64,000 nucleotides of DNA from Tetraselmis striata. Lineage: Eukaryota > Chlorophyta > Chlorodendrophyceae > Chlorodendrales > Chlorodendraceae. Numbering within the stretch: the first letter of the stretch is position 1; every line of letters begins with the position of its first letter. The position numbers and the translations under genes are program-made. Location of the stretch: NCBI GenBank assembly GCA_006384855.1, contig VCJN01002714.1, forward strand, positions 1 to 64,000, in the 5' to 3' direction. The notes beneath the pieces were generated by a model. The model was given only the letters and a program-made list of their open reading frames with translations, was not told the DNA's origin and ran no database searches. This document shows positions 1-10,970 of this stretch, piece after piece.

Positions 1-423
1 GTACGCGGACTCGCATCTTCGCTTGCATCTCTCATCAGAGCGCCGTGGGCTGCGTTAAGCGCACCTCGCCGTCGCGCATCTCGACATGAGTGGTGACACC
101 CGCCCCGTTTCCCACCCGCTTCGTGTTTTCGTCCTTGTCTGCCAACGACCTCTAACACATCATGCACGATCCGCGATACCCGATGACCTCAGACTGCAAG
201 AGAGGGGCAGGGACGAGAGGCAGCACGGTGAACATGCGGGCCTTCTTGGCCTCTGAAGACCACCGGCTTGTGTACAACGAGTTGCGGGGGATTTGCAACG
301 AGTATGTCCAAGAAGCTCACCGGCAGATGCGAATCTCGTCCCCTGGTAAAATGGCCCAGCAAAAGCCCTCGTCATGGCAGACCCGGACTACGGCTCGGGT
401 CCTGCCAATGTCGACAGCGTGGC

Positions 424-446
424 GGGGGGGGGGGGGGGGGGGGGGG
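424..446. repeat. Poly-G tract (23 G) in element copy A
   Basis: An uninterrupted run of 23 G. The paralogous position in copy B (33405-33427) has the same length, so the tract predates the duplication or both were copied recently. Confidence 0.95.
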
Positions 447-479
447 CTGCTCCTCATCATCTTTCTCAATTGCTGCGCG

Positions 480-1808
480 CCACTCACTGCCGTCAGGAGG
501 GGGCGAGATGTGACAATTGTCGACGCCTTGAAGTTGGTCGTCGGACGAGATTCGGCGACTTTAAGGGCGCATCTCTCGGAGCACATCGGCAAGCAACGTG
601 GGTTCGTGTATGCGAGACAGCGAGAACCATGGCGGCGGCGAGAGATGCGGCACTGGAACCCGGAGGCCCACATTGGGGACGACGGGTACGTCCTCCTGGA
701 CGTTAAAGCAGCGGTGGCTGAAGCCACCGCTGGCACGACTGACGAGCAAGAGATGCCGAGGGTGGAGAGAATTTAAAGGTAGAGGGTGGGATTACCCGCC
801 GCATCTCCGCAGTGGGGGCATATGAGCGCTCGCATCTCTCGCGTGCAAACCCGTGAACTGTCGCTCCTAGCTCTTGTAACGCTCCCCTGTGCAAGGATCC
901 CTTTGTCGTTGTCACGTCGCCTTGGTTCACTCACCTGAATTTGCTCCTACCGCTGCTGCCGGCCTACAAGGCGGAAATCTGTTGCGTGCAGATTCCGAGC
1001 ACCTACATGACGCAAAGGCCCCGCCCGCAAATGAACTACCTCCACAGTCTGTTGATAGCGGGTCGTGCACTTCTCATCGCGTCAAAGCACCCAAGAAACC
1101 CCGACACCAACAGACGCGCCTTGTGGTTGGTCGTCGGAAGAGATTCGGCGACTTTAAGGGCGCATCTCTCGGAGCACCTCGGCAAGCAACGTGGGTTCGT
1201 GTATGCGAGACTGTGAGAACCATGACGGCGGCGAAAGAGATGCGGCACTGGAACCCGGAGGCCCACATTGAAGACGACGGGTACGTCCTCGCGGACGTCA
1301 AAGCAGCGGTGGCTGAGGCCAGCGCTGGCACGACTGACGAGCAAGAGATGCGGAGGGTGGAGAGAATTTAAAGGTAGAGGGTGGGATTACCCGCCGCATC
1401 TCCGCAGTGGGGGCATATGAGCGCTCGCATCTCTCGCGTGCAAACCCGTGTACTGTCGCTCCTAGCTCTTGTAACGCTGCCCTGTGCAAGGAGCCCTTTG
1501 TCGTTGCCATGTCGCCTTGGTTCACTCACCTGAATTTGCTCCTACCGCTGCTGCCGGCCTACAAGGCGGTAATCTATCGCGTGCAGATTCCGAGCACATA
1601 CATGACGCAAAGGCCCCTGCCGCGAATGGACTACCTCGACAGCTTGTTGACAGCGGGTCGTGTACGTCTCATCGCGCCAAAGCACCCAAGAAACCCCGAC
1701 ACCAACGGACGCGCCTTGTGGTTGGTCGTCGGAAGATATTCGGCGACTTTAAGGGCGCATCTCTCGGAGCACCTCGGCAAGCAACGTGGGTTCGTGTCTG
1801 GTCCGTGA
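480..1808. repeat. 594-base tandem repeat, 3 units (copy A)
   Basis: The segment beginning GGTCGTCGGA recurs at 536, 1129 and 1724, a period of 593-595 bases. The units are highly similar and contain long but conflicting open frames on both strands, so I treat them as decayed or non-coding. The unit at 1407-1808 reads as one 133-residue frame, but sister units break it. Copy B of the element has four units. Confidence 0.85.
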
Positions 1809-1967
1809 CAAGGGATTCATGCAGCTTGAAATTCGCTGCCATAGCTCCCTGGACAATACCTCATTAATCATAATCAACTATCACAACAAATCATTCCCAA
1901 CCGCAGATAAGAGTTAAATCGACTCCTGTCCGTCGATTTCACAAACCGCACTTCCTTTGCTAGCGCA

Positions 1968-2044
1968 GCCGGGGCAGCGGGGCGCCAACGCGCCGCGGCC
2001 GGGGCAGCGGGGCGCCAACGCGCCAACGCGCGGCGACCGGCGCA
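1968..2044. repeat. Vestigial 30-base minisatellite (about 2 units)
   Basis: About two units related to GCCGCGGCCGGGGCAGCGGG are seen here. The orthologous site in copy B at 35549-36650 holds about 37 units. Confidence 0.8.
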
Positions 2045-3330
2045 TGTTGGTGATTCACGCAGCCCCGCATACTAAATGGTTTGCAGCCATCTAGGCAATC
2101 AAAGCATGCTTAAAGGCAGCATCTGCGGTGCAGCGCTGCAGCAATCTGCGGCGTGCCGCCAGCAAACATAACGTATTATCCCTACTGCCCTGCAATATGT
2201 ATGGTATCGACAAGCAGGTGCGTATTCATATCCCTTCTATGCCATGCCGCCCCGCATACGAAATGGTTTGCAGCCATCTAGGCAATAGAAGCATGCCTAA
2301 AGGCAGCATGTGCGGTGCAGCGCTGCAGCAATCTGCGGCGTGCCGCTAGCAAATTTCAGGTATTATCCCTACTGCCCTGCAATCTGCATGGTGTCGACAA
2401 GCCGGTGCGTGTTTACATCCGTTGTATGCCATGCAGCCCCGCATACGTATAAATGGTTTGCAGCCATCCAGGCAATTGAAGCATGCCTTACGGCAGCATC
2501 TGCGGTGCAGCGCTGCAGCAATCTGCTGCGTGCCGCCAGCAAATATAACGTATTAGCCCTGCCTACTGCCTTGCATTCCGTATAGTATCGTCAAGTAGGT
2601 GCGTGTTCATATCCCTTCTATGCCATGCAGCCCCGCATACTAATAAATGGTTTGCAGCCATCCAGTCAATTAAAACATGCCTTAAGGCAGCATCTGCGGT
2701 GCAGCGCTTCAGCAATCTGCGGCGTGCCGCCAGCAAATATCAGGCATTAGCCATACTGCCTTGCAGTCCGTATAGTATCGTCAAGCCGGTGCGTGTTCAC
2801 ATCCCTTTCATGCCATGCAGCCCCGCATACGAAATGGTTTGCAGCCATGTAGGCAAATGGTTGCAGCAATCTGCGGCGTGCCGCCAGCAAGTATGAGGTA
2901 TTAGCCCTACTGCCTTGCAGTCCGTATAGTATCGTCAAGCCGGTGCGTGTTCACATCCCTTCTATGCCATGCCGCCCCGCATACGAAATGGTTTGCAGCC
3001 ATCTAGACAATTAAAGCATGCCTTAAGGCAGCATCTGCGGTGCAGCGCTGCAGCAATCTGCGGTGTGCCGCCAGCAAACATAACGTATTAGCCCTACTGC
3101 CTTGCAATCTGCATAGTATCGTCAAGCAGGTGCGTGTTCACATCCCTTCTATGCCATGCAGCCCCGCATACGAAATGGTTTGCAGCCATCTAGGCAATAG
3201 AAGCATGCCTAAAGGCAGCATGTGCGGTGCAGCGCTGCAGCAATCTGCGGCGTGCCGCGAGCAAATATCAGGCATTAGTGGTACTGCCTTGCAATCTGTA
3301 TAGTATTGTAAAGCATATGGGCAATTAAAT
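2041..3330. repeat. 187-base tandem repeat, about 7 units (copy A)
   Basis: The motif GGTTTGCAGCCAT recurs near 2079, 2265, 2455, 2648, 2836, 2991 and 3177, giving units of about 155-193 bases. Each unit contains a GC-rich core with GCAGCGCTGCAGCAATCTGC. No credible coding frame runs through the array. Confidence 0.85.
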
Positions 3331-3707
3331 CCCCTTTTTGTCATAAAAATCCTCATACTGGAAGGTTGCCGAGCCGACTCTTTACCCCCCACCGTCTTGG
3401 TCGTAGCGGCGCCGCGCCAGGCTGGCGGGTCCTCTAAGCCCGCATCTCAACCACCGCCACCGGGGTCCGGCGGAGATGGCTCCCAAAACGGCGCTGCAGC
3501 AGGTCTCTTGATAGAGCTTCGAGCAGCTCCGCCCCTCCCCCGAGCAGGCTTGGTCCTTCGGAGACTGCCAAGCCGCCGAGTGAGCCTCAGCCTTCGAGTG
3601 CGACGAAGCGCCCGCACGGTGCGTTGAGCACGGGAGGCAAGACCAGCTTGTCGCCCATTAAGCTGCGCAAAAAGCATTCCAAGAAGCGCGGGCCGAGTCC
3701 TCCTTCA

Positions 3708-4955
3708 AGATGGCGATAGAGTTGGAGGACGACGACCCCTTCCAGACGCCTAAGCCGAAACGCGAAGCCACGTCAAGCCGTCAGGCGCCTTCGGGTGCCG
3801 CTGGTGGGAGTCGCAGGGCCACATCTTCCCGTGGCGGTGCCGCATCTCCGCCTCCCCGACCCGCATTTCCACCTATGGAGGCAAGAGCAGCAGCTTGTAG
3901 CCCATTAAGCTGCGCAAGAAGCATTCCAAGAAGCGTGGGCCGACTCCTCCTTTAAGATGGCGATAGAGTTGGAGGACGACGACCCCTTCCAGGCGCCTAA
4001 GCCGAAACGCGAAGCCACGTCAAGCCGTCAGGCGCCTTCGGGTGCCGCTGGTGGGAGTCGCAGGGCCACATCTTCCCGTGGCGGTGCCGCATCTCCGCCT
4101 CCCCGACCCGCATTTCCACCTATGGAGGCAAGAGCAGCAGCTTGTAGCCCATTAAGCTGCGCAAGAAGCATTCCAAGAAGCGTGGGCCGACTCCTCCTTT
4201 AAGATGGCGATAGAGTTGGAGGACGACGACCCCTTCCAGGCGCCTAAGCCGAAACGCGAAGCCACGTCAAGCCGTCAGGCGCCTTCGGGTGCCGCTGGTG
4301 GGAGTCGCAGGGCCACATCTTCCCGTGGCGGTGCCGCATCTCCGCCTCCCCGACCCGCATTTCCACCTATGGAGGCAAGAGCAGCAGCTTGTAGCCCATT
4401 AAGCTGCGCAAGAAGCATTCCAAGAAGCGTGGGCCGACTCCTCCTTTAAGATGGCGATAGAGTTGGAGGACGACGACCCCTTCCAGGCGCCTAAGCCGAA
4501 ACGCGAAGCCACGTCAAGCCGTCAGGCGCCTTCGGGTGCCGCTGGTGGGAGTCGCAGGGCCACATCTTCCCGTGGCGGTGCCGCATCTCCGCCTCCCCGA
4601 CCCGCATCTCCGCCTATGGAGGCAAGAGCAGCAGCTTGTCGCCCATTAAGCTGCGCAAGAAGCATTCCAAGAAGCGTGGGCCGACTCCTCCTTTAAGATG
4701 GCGATAGAGTTGGAGGACGACGACCCCTTCCAGACGCCTAAGCCGAAACGCGAAGCCACGTCAAGCCGTCAGGCGCCTTCGGGTGCCGCTGGTGGGAGTC
4801 GCAGGGCCACATCTTCACGTGGCGGTGCCGCATCTCCGCCTCCCCGACCCGCATCTCCGCCTAAGGAGCCCTCATCTCGGGACGCGAAGCCCGCACCGCC
4901 GCCTGCGCCGACATCTCGCCCCAACGCCGCGTCGCTGTCAGCAGGGTTCAGAGGT
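3708..4955. repeat. 247-base tandem repeat, 5 units (copy A)
   Basis: Five nearly identical units start at about 3710, 3957, 4204, 4451 and 4698. Each unit opens with a short frame MAIELEDDDPFQ and stops just before the next one. Since 247 is not a multiple of three, no frame continues through the array; the repeated ATG frames are a by-product of the tandem structure or the decayed end of an older Pro/Arg/Ser-rich protein. Confidence 0.85.
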
Positions 4956-5246
4956 AGCATCTCGTTGCGACGAACACAATCTCTGAGGTCGGCCATAGAC
5001 TCGTAGGCCCGGGGCGTCTTCTCTGCGCGAGTGAGGCTCGATTTCCAGTCTTGAAACGCTTGAAACGCAGTCGCCATGCCGTTGCGTCCGCAATCTTCCT
5101 AGGTGAGGCGGATAGTACTTTACGCGACTGAGGACGCGAAGAGGACACGCCGATGTGCCATTTTTAGTACTCTCGTATAGTATTGCATTGCACCTGAAAT
5201 GTGACCGAAAAATGGGTACATATCCCAACCTAAGCGATCACGTGGG

Positions 5247-5298
5247 GGGCACATTTTTGAGTCCAGGAATTGGACCGTTTTGACTCAAAAATGTGCCC
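5247..5298. repeat. Right-end inverted repeat (hairpin) of element copy A
   Basis: GGGCACATTTTTGAGTC at 5247-5263 is the exact reverse complement of GACTCAAAAATGTGCCC at 5282-5298, separated by 18 bases. The same structure ends copy B near 38880, and a related sequence in inverse orientation starts copy B near 32245. Confidence 0.85.
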
Positions 5299-5304
5299 TG
5301 TACC

Positions 5305-8300
5305 CGGTGGACCACCTCTCCGACGTGGACATGGTGCACATGCCGGCGGAGATGTCCATGGAGACGGCGGTGCCTATTGACTTTCAAGAAGCGTTGGCGG
5401 AGGCACAACGCTGCGTGAATGAGCGGGTGGTGGCGGCGGTGGAGGCCGATGACCCCGTGGTGTTGGATAGGGCGCTGAAGTGGAAGTACCTGCTGCCGCA
5501 ATTGTTGCTTAGGGCCACGAGCCGAGGCGGCTACAAGCCTTGGCGTAGCGCTTCCGCGCTTTCGCGGAGAGGCGCATGACAGAACTCGTGCGCTCATGGG
5601 ACGACGCGCGCACTGAGGCGTTCTACGCCGGACATGCCCGCCAGCGTCGAACGGACGCCGATCTCTTTGCGGCGCTGCTCGTGGGCACCGCGGTCACCGT
5701 TGTGGCGTTGGTGGAGGACGGAGAGCTCTCCCGAGCGGCGGCGGGCCGACTATAATCTAAGGGTATGGGCGACTTGTCCGATCCTGCTATCCCGTCCCCT
5801 AGCCACCCGATCCCACACGCCGCGTATGCCATTCCGGTGGACGAGGCCGCCCTGACGGTGGACATGCCCGTGCCGTACCAGCAACTCAAGCAGCACGTGG
5901 CGGCGGGGCCCTCAGGCATGCGCAACGAGTATCTCCGCTGCTTGGTGGGCGAATACGCCCCGGCGTCCGGGCCCGCGGCAGTCCGCGCCATGTCGGAGGT
6001 TTCCTCCTTGTACCTCCAAGGTCGCCTGCCCGGGTGGTTCAACCGGCTCTTCGCCTCTGCTAGGCTCGTGGCACCTGTCAAGAAGCTAGGCGAGGGGAGG
6101 GCCCCGGACGTGCGGCCTGTGGCAGTCGGGGAGGCGGAGCGGCGCGCAGCGGAGCGGGCAGTGGTGGACAACATGAAGGAGGCATACGTGTCGGTACTCG
6201 CTCCATCTCAGCTCGGCGTTGGCATTCCCGCGGGCGACTCTGTGCTCATCCACGGCGTCGGGCTCATCGCCGAGAAGCTTGGCCCACGTGCCGTCATCGT
6301 CCACACAGACCTTCGCAACGCTTACAACGAGGCATGGCGCCGCACCATCATCCAGCGCCACATCGATTGCTCTCCACTACACCCTGTCATCCCTGCGCTC
6401 CTAGCCTCCCTCTCCACGGATTCGTATCTTGTCGTGGACGACCGGTTCGCCCCTCTGCGGTCGGAGGACGGCGTGCAACAGGGCGCACCTTTGGCCACGA
6501 CTTCCTTTTGCGTCGCGATTCACCCCGAGGTGCAGCAGTGTGATACCACGTTGGAGGTCAATGACGGGGCGGCGCGCTTCAACGCCGATGATGGATTTTT
6601 TGTGGGCCTTCCGGAGCACGTTTGGCCGGCTCTTCACGCCTTCTGCACGTCCATCAAGGCGTCCGTGGGGCTTGAGGTGCGCTTCGACAAGATGCAGGCG
6701 TACAGCGCAGACATGGAGGCCGCGCGGCGTGAGGCTCCGGCCGACATCGAGTGGACCGAGCTAGATGGCCATCACGGCATCGCAGTCCTCAACGTGCCGC
6801 TCGGATCGCCAGAGTATGTGCAGGCGTACATGCGCGGCAAGGCGGAGGAGCTACGAGAGGAAGTGGACGCTAGCCTGAGCAAGCTTCTGTCTGCCAAGCC
6901 CAGCCGTCGGTACACCCACGCCTTGCATCACCACGCATGGGCCCTGCTCAAGCATTGCATGCAACACAAGGCGGGGTATTGGCTCCGCAATTGTCTTCCG
7001 TCCGAGGTGGAGGCCTTTGCAGAGGCACCAGATGCCACCATCCTCGCGGCGGTCGAACGGGTGCTAGGGGTCTCTTTCGATCCCTCCACGAACGGCACCG
7101 ACACCAATCCGGCGGTCACCGATTTCTTGGCGGAGCTTTTGCACGACCCCGACCCCATGGCAGCGGAGGTGGCTTCCTTGAGCGAGGATGCAGTGGCCAT
7201 GGCGCGCAGCAGGCTTCACCTCCCCACTCGATTGAAGGGAGCTGGCATCCGCCGCATGGCTACCGTTCGTGATGCCGCCTTCATCGGCTGCATGGATGCC
7301 ATCCTCCCAAGGTTCCTGACTAGGAGCTCCGGCACTAACACCCCCACTCATGGTTTCTTCGACCCACAGCTCGGGTCCGTACTTGGCCGCGTACTTGGCC
7401 GTACTCAACGTGACTTCTTCCGCCCGCAAGTATGACCACTTCCTCAACGATGCTCATGGGTCGGACAGCTACGCCGCGGAGATGCACGAGGCGTGGGGCC
7501 GCCTCCAAGCGGCTACTGCTGGCCATCTCGGCGACGCAGATGCGCGCCAGATGGAGCGGGAAGTGAAGGATGCGTCGGGCTCGCAAAAGGAGCTGACGGC
7601 ATTTCTAGACCAGGCCAACAACTCTCGTCTTCGAAATGAGGTGTGCGCTCTCTCTGCCACATGTAGGGAACGATCTTGTTCAACCAGCTCGACGCGGCGT
7701 CAGGCATGTGGACAGTGGCCATCCCCACCGCGCGGACAGCCATGACTCCGCATGAGCTGCGGGAGGTCGCTGCCGGGTACTTCCTTCCGCCTAGCCCGTG
7801 CTTGGTCCCGGTGGTTGGGAGCCAGATCATTCTGCCCTCGACGGAGCACAACCCCGTCACTGTTGACCTATACGGCGACGCGCTCATGAAACTCCCGGCC
7901 CCTGGAGACGCTCACTGGCGTGTACAGCACGACGCTATCGCATATGCCTTCCGCGATCACTGTGTTCAAGACCTAGGGATCGCGGTACGGCGGGAGGTGG
8001 ATGACTTGTTCCAGCAGGCAGTGCCTCTCGGCAACACCGTACCCAGGGATGAACTCACGGACCTAGTGCCGGACGCAGAGCTCTCTCTTCCGGCGTTCAA
8101 CGTCGTGACCGGGAGTTATGATCCCCGGAGCTTGAGGTCCACGCTGCTGGAGTTCAAGACTATGCGGTACGGGGTCAAGTACACTTCAGTGCCCCGGGCC
8201 ACGGCTATGGATCGGTTTGAGCGCTCCCTGTTGGGCGACATACAACGGGGGTTGGCTGCGCGGAATGCGGCGTGGCACAACACAGAGCCCGGACACAAGG

Positions 8301-8698
8301 GTCCTCTTCGAGACATCCTGAATATGTCGGAGTACTTGGGCATGGTCTTCGGCACAGTGGGTGAGGTGAGCAAGGGGGTGCACCGCACAGTGTGTGGTAT
8401 CGCATGCTTGGCTGCGGATCGGGGTGCCCTCTCATCGCGGGGCACTCGGTGCATCACCCGGGCTCACCATAAGGCCTTGCTCGCAAGAGATTTCCTCGGG
8501 GTCCTGAGCTTGGTGGCCGCTCGAGAGCGCGCTCGCTGCCTCATCAGACGGCGCAGATTCGTGTGCCATCCCGTTGCTGAAGCTGCACAGCACGTCCGAG
8601 GATCACCCACTCACACACGTGCACGCGTGGCCCGGACTATGAACCGTGTGCGCATCACTCATCCATCCCGCCTTGTGCGGGATGCGGGCCGCTTTTAG
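5305..8698 (+). pseudogene. Non-LTR retrotransposon: RT + restriction-like endonuclease (degenerate)
   Basis: The central frame (5765-7435, 556 residues) is a reverse transcriptase. Palm motif A is TDLRNAYN at residues 181-188, motif B is GVQQGAPLA at 236-244, and motif C is FNADDGFFVG at 272-281. The next frame (7676-8698) has PDAELSLP followed by LLEFKTM, which fits a PD-(D/E)XK restriction-like endonuclease as in early-branching LINEs. An upstream part is seen at 5305-5579 and 5576-5752. Reading needs a frame change near 5570, passes an in-frame TAA at 5753, and shifts frame near 7370 and again near 7660, so the copy is dead. Its 5' part is cut by element copy A at 5304. The family name is not certain; RT identity is. 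Confidence 0.85.
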
Positions 8699-9085
8699 GC
8701 GGCTTGCTGTGTTGATTTTCAAATTCTGGGGAACTGCCCTTTTTGTAATTCACACCAGTACGGGTAATCCTTACCTCTTGGGTTGAGCGTCCTGCGGGAG
8801 GCGGGCCGCTTTCAGCCGGCTTGCAGTGTTGATCTTTCAGGTCTGCTTTTATCGCGGTAGATTTGTTAATAATTCTTTTAAGAGCAGTACTAATTTTTTT
8901 TTTTTAACTAATTTTAAAAACAGGTCAAATATACTAGCCGCGTATAAAGCGGGCCGCTGAATACTGGTGTGCATTACAAAAAGGCCAGTAACAAACACAC
9001 CGTTAAAAGCAGTACTGTATAATTGAAAGATCAGCACTACAAGCCGCCTGAAAGCGGCCAGCACCCCGCACGAGCCCGCGCCGGT
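8655..9085. repeat. Foldback/inverted-repeat element with GC hairpins
   Basis: The sequence GGGCCGCTTTTAGGCGGCTT (8680s), a variant near 8808, and its reverse complement near 9040-9055 occur together. A second pair, CTTTTTGTAATTCACACCAG near 8740 and its inverse near 8960-8980, lies inside. The region can therefore fold over about 400 bases. A sense copy of the same unit lies at 55755-55882, and its inner part also occurs inverted near 21640-21665. The stop codon of the preceding retrotransposon frame (8696-8698) lies inside the first hairpin, so the unit may be that element's 3' tail. Confidence 0.65.
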
Positions 9086-9089
9086 CGGG

Positions 9090-9815
9090 CCGGCCGTCAG
9101 GTCTAAGGGGCGGGCACGGCGCGAAACGCCAAGTCCGCCGCGTGTACCAGAACCGGACGCTGGACGCCGTCGTTCGACCGTCGCCCGTCCGTCGACGGAC
9201 GCCGGGCCCGTGCTGGTCGGCGGACGCGGGGCTGTATATGTGAGTGACATGACGCGGCTACACCATACCGGTATTAATACCCTGTATCTATCCTCACATA
9301 TATACACCATAATCATATCTTATCCCTATCAAATACTACAGATTATATACATACACCACATCACATCCTTACATACACCATATTACATACACCATAATCA
9401 GCAGTAAATACGCGCTGCGGCGGTACCGCGCTATTTTGGCGTATCAGACGAATATCAAGCGTGCTCGGGCTAGAATACACGCGCGTCCATTCAGAAACAA
9501 GCAGTACTCGTACCCGTACCGTGAAATCAAACGACTAAATACCGAACGTATGACGGTTCATACACGAAGACGCAGCATGCGCGGAGGAGGAGGAGAACAT
9601 TCGTGATTGTCGTTATGAAAAACGCGGTGCTACCAGTATCGCTTCGCTCACACTGCGGGCAATTTCGGACCACGTCCTCCGTTTTCTCCGCTCAACCCAA
9701 GAGGTAGGGGAATCGCCTTCTGCAGCTTCTAATAAAGCTCATGTAGCGACAAATTACATTCCATGTGGACATGGGTCAATGGAGACCACGAAGACTCACC
9801 AAGAAGATATATTAT
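9090..9815. other. Intergenic, no gene recognised; AT-rich ACCATA microsatellite
   Basis: The first 150 bases are GC-rich. The stretch 9290-9405 is built of repeated TACACCATA/ACATACACC motifs. I see no conserved coding frame. Confidence 0.5.
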
Positions 9816-9819
9816 AATA

Positions 9820-10297
9820 CACTGGTTCCCCGGGTACTCGCTAAATGATATATATCCTCCCGGGGTTAAAGCTGTGTACAGCGGGGTCACAATCCTGAGC
9901 TGCAACTAACGAAACGAGTGCGAATAGTGATTAGTATCCGGTTGATACAGTCAAATATAACGTCGTTTGATCAAAGCTCAAAGCCCACGTGACCACCCGT
10001 CTCGCCAACCCATCCCGCCCCACAGATGCCAATCGAACACACCGGCCGGCACCATCACGCGCATCCCGCGGTATCAGCGCGCCAACGGAGGCATATGGTG
10101 GCGTTCAGGTGCCTCGTCTTGTGTGTCGCGGGCAGGGATGGGGCTGGCGGCGGGATGATGAGGGAGGAGCGCGAGCGGTCACGTGCTAATATTACGCACG
10201 TAGCGCGTGCCACGTAGCCAGAAAGCGTTGCCATCTACACATCTCGGATTTGAGACCCGTTTACGGTCTTCAGAAACGAGTACCTACGCGAACCGGT
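9820..10297. repeat. Dispersed MITE-like repeat, copy 1
   Basis: About 475 bases are repeated at 29819-30294 with high identity. The unit starts ACTGGTTCCCCGGGTACTCG and ends with the near-inverse GAGTACCTACGCGAACCGGT, so it has short imperfect terminal inverted repeats. The similarity stops at 10297, where a CATGTG palindrome cluster begins. A third partial copy (right end only) lies at about 49018-49061. Confidence 0.7.
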
Positions 10298-10299
10298 CA

Positions 10300-10890
10300 A
10301 TGGAGGCTCCATGTCCACATGGACTGCTCCATGTACCCGTACCCGTACACACGGGCCGTGTGTCGACATGGGTCTTAACACCGGCGCTAGCGCTCGGGGA
10401 GCTGCCACCCGAGTCCGTGTAATGAACTAAATTCTAGAATAAAATCAAATTGAATCGTACTATGTGTTCAATTTATTTCACAATTTGAAGTTAATGTCAT
10501 CTGCTACTTAATTTGAGCTTAATTGAAATAGAAGAACCGTGCCATAAAATGCGGACGAAAGCTTCCCATATCACACATGGCATGGACCCATGTGTGAAAT
10601 AGGCGACTATGGTCCAAGTACCGCGCTCCATGCGTACATGGGCCGGGATATCCGTGTTAGCTGTTATCCGTGTGTTAGTCGCTACAGGTAATGGGAATTT
10701 GTCGAGGGCAGTCCATGTGTGTAGTCGCTTACATGGGGCCGCGAACGACGACGTGTCACGTGTGCACATGGACCGTTTCCATACAACTCCATGTGGACAT
10801 AGTACGTGCCATGGGCCAATGGAGGCTCCATGTCCACATGGACCGCGCCATGAACACATGGGCCGGACGTTCACATGGGTTTTAACACAT
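10300..10890. repeat. Cluster of CCATGTCCACATGG-type palindromic motifs
   Basis: Motifs such as CCATGTCCACATGGAC, CCATGTGGACAT and CCATGTGTG recur within 10309-10380 and 10575-10885. The same family is seen at 18667-18805 and 20668-20765, where it borders transposon remnants. Confidence 0.65.
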
Positions 10891-10970
10891 ATCTAGCGAC
10901 TAAGGATTACATGCACCTGTATTGGCGCATGCTCCTGCCCGTGGACATCGTCATCAAGTGGTCGTGACTA

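Larger units (their letters stand above)
1..5304 (+). mobile_element. TIR element copy A (left end outside window)
   Basis: Bases 1 to 5304 are a near-identical second copy of 32982 to 38882, so this is the right-hand 5.3 kb of the element described at 32239-38882. It keeps the same order of tandem arrays (594-base, 30-base, 187-base, 247-base units) and the same right-end inverted repeat. Similarity stops abruptly after the shared bases TGTACC at 5304; the next bases belong to the reading frame of a non-LTR retrotransposon. The left end and any target-site duplication lie upstream of the window. No intact transposase is visible. Copy A differs from copy B mainly in array copy numbers. Confidence 0.75.

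Noticed and set aside
162..776. A 204-codon protein at the start of the window
   Set aside because: It runs through a 23-G tract as poly-Gly, and the paralogous frame in copy B has a different start; it belongs to the repeat units of the TIR element.
3710..4955. Five small genes starting MAIELEDDDPFQ
   Set aside because: They are successive units of a 247-base tandem repeat, each with the same start and stop; there is no sign of separate genes.
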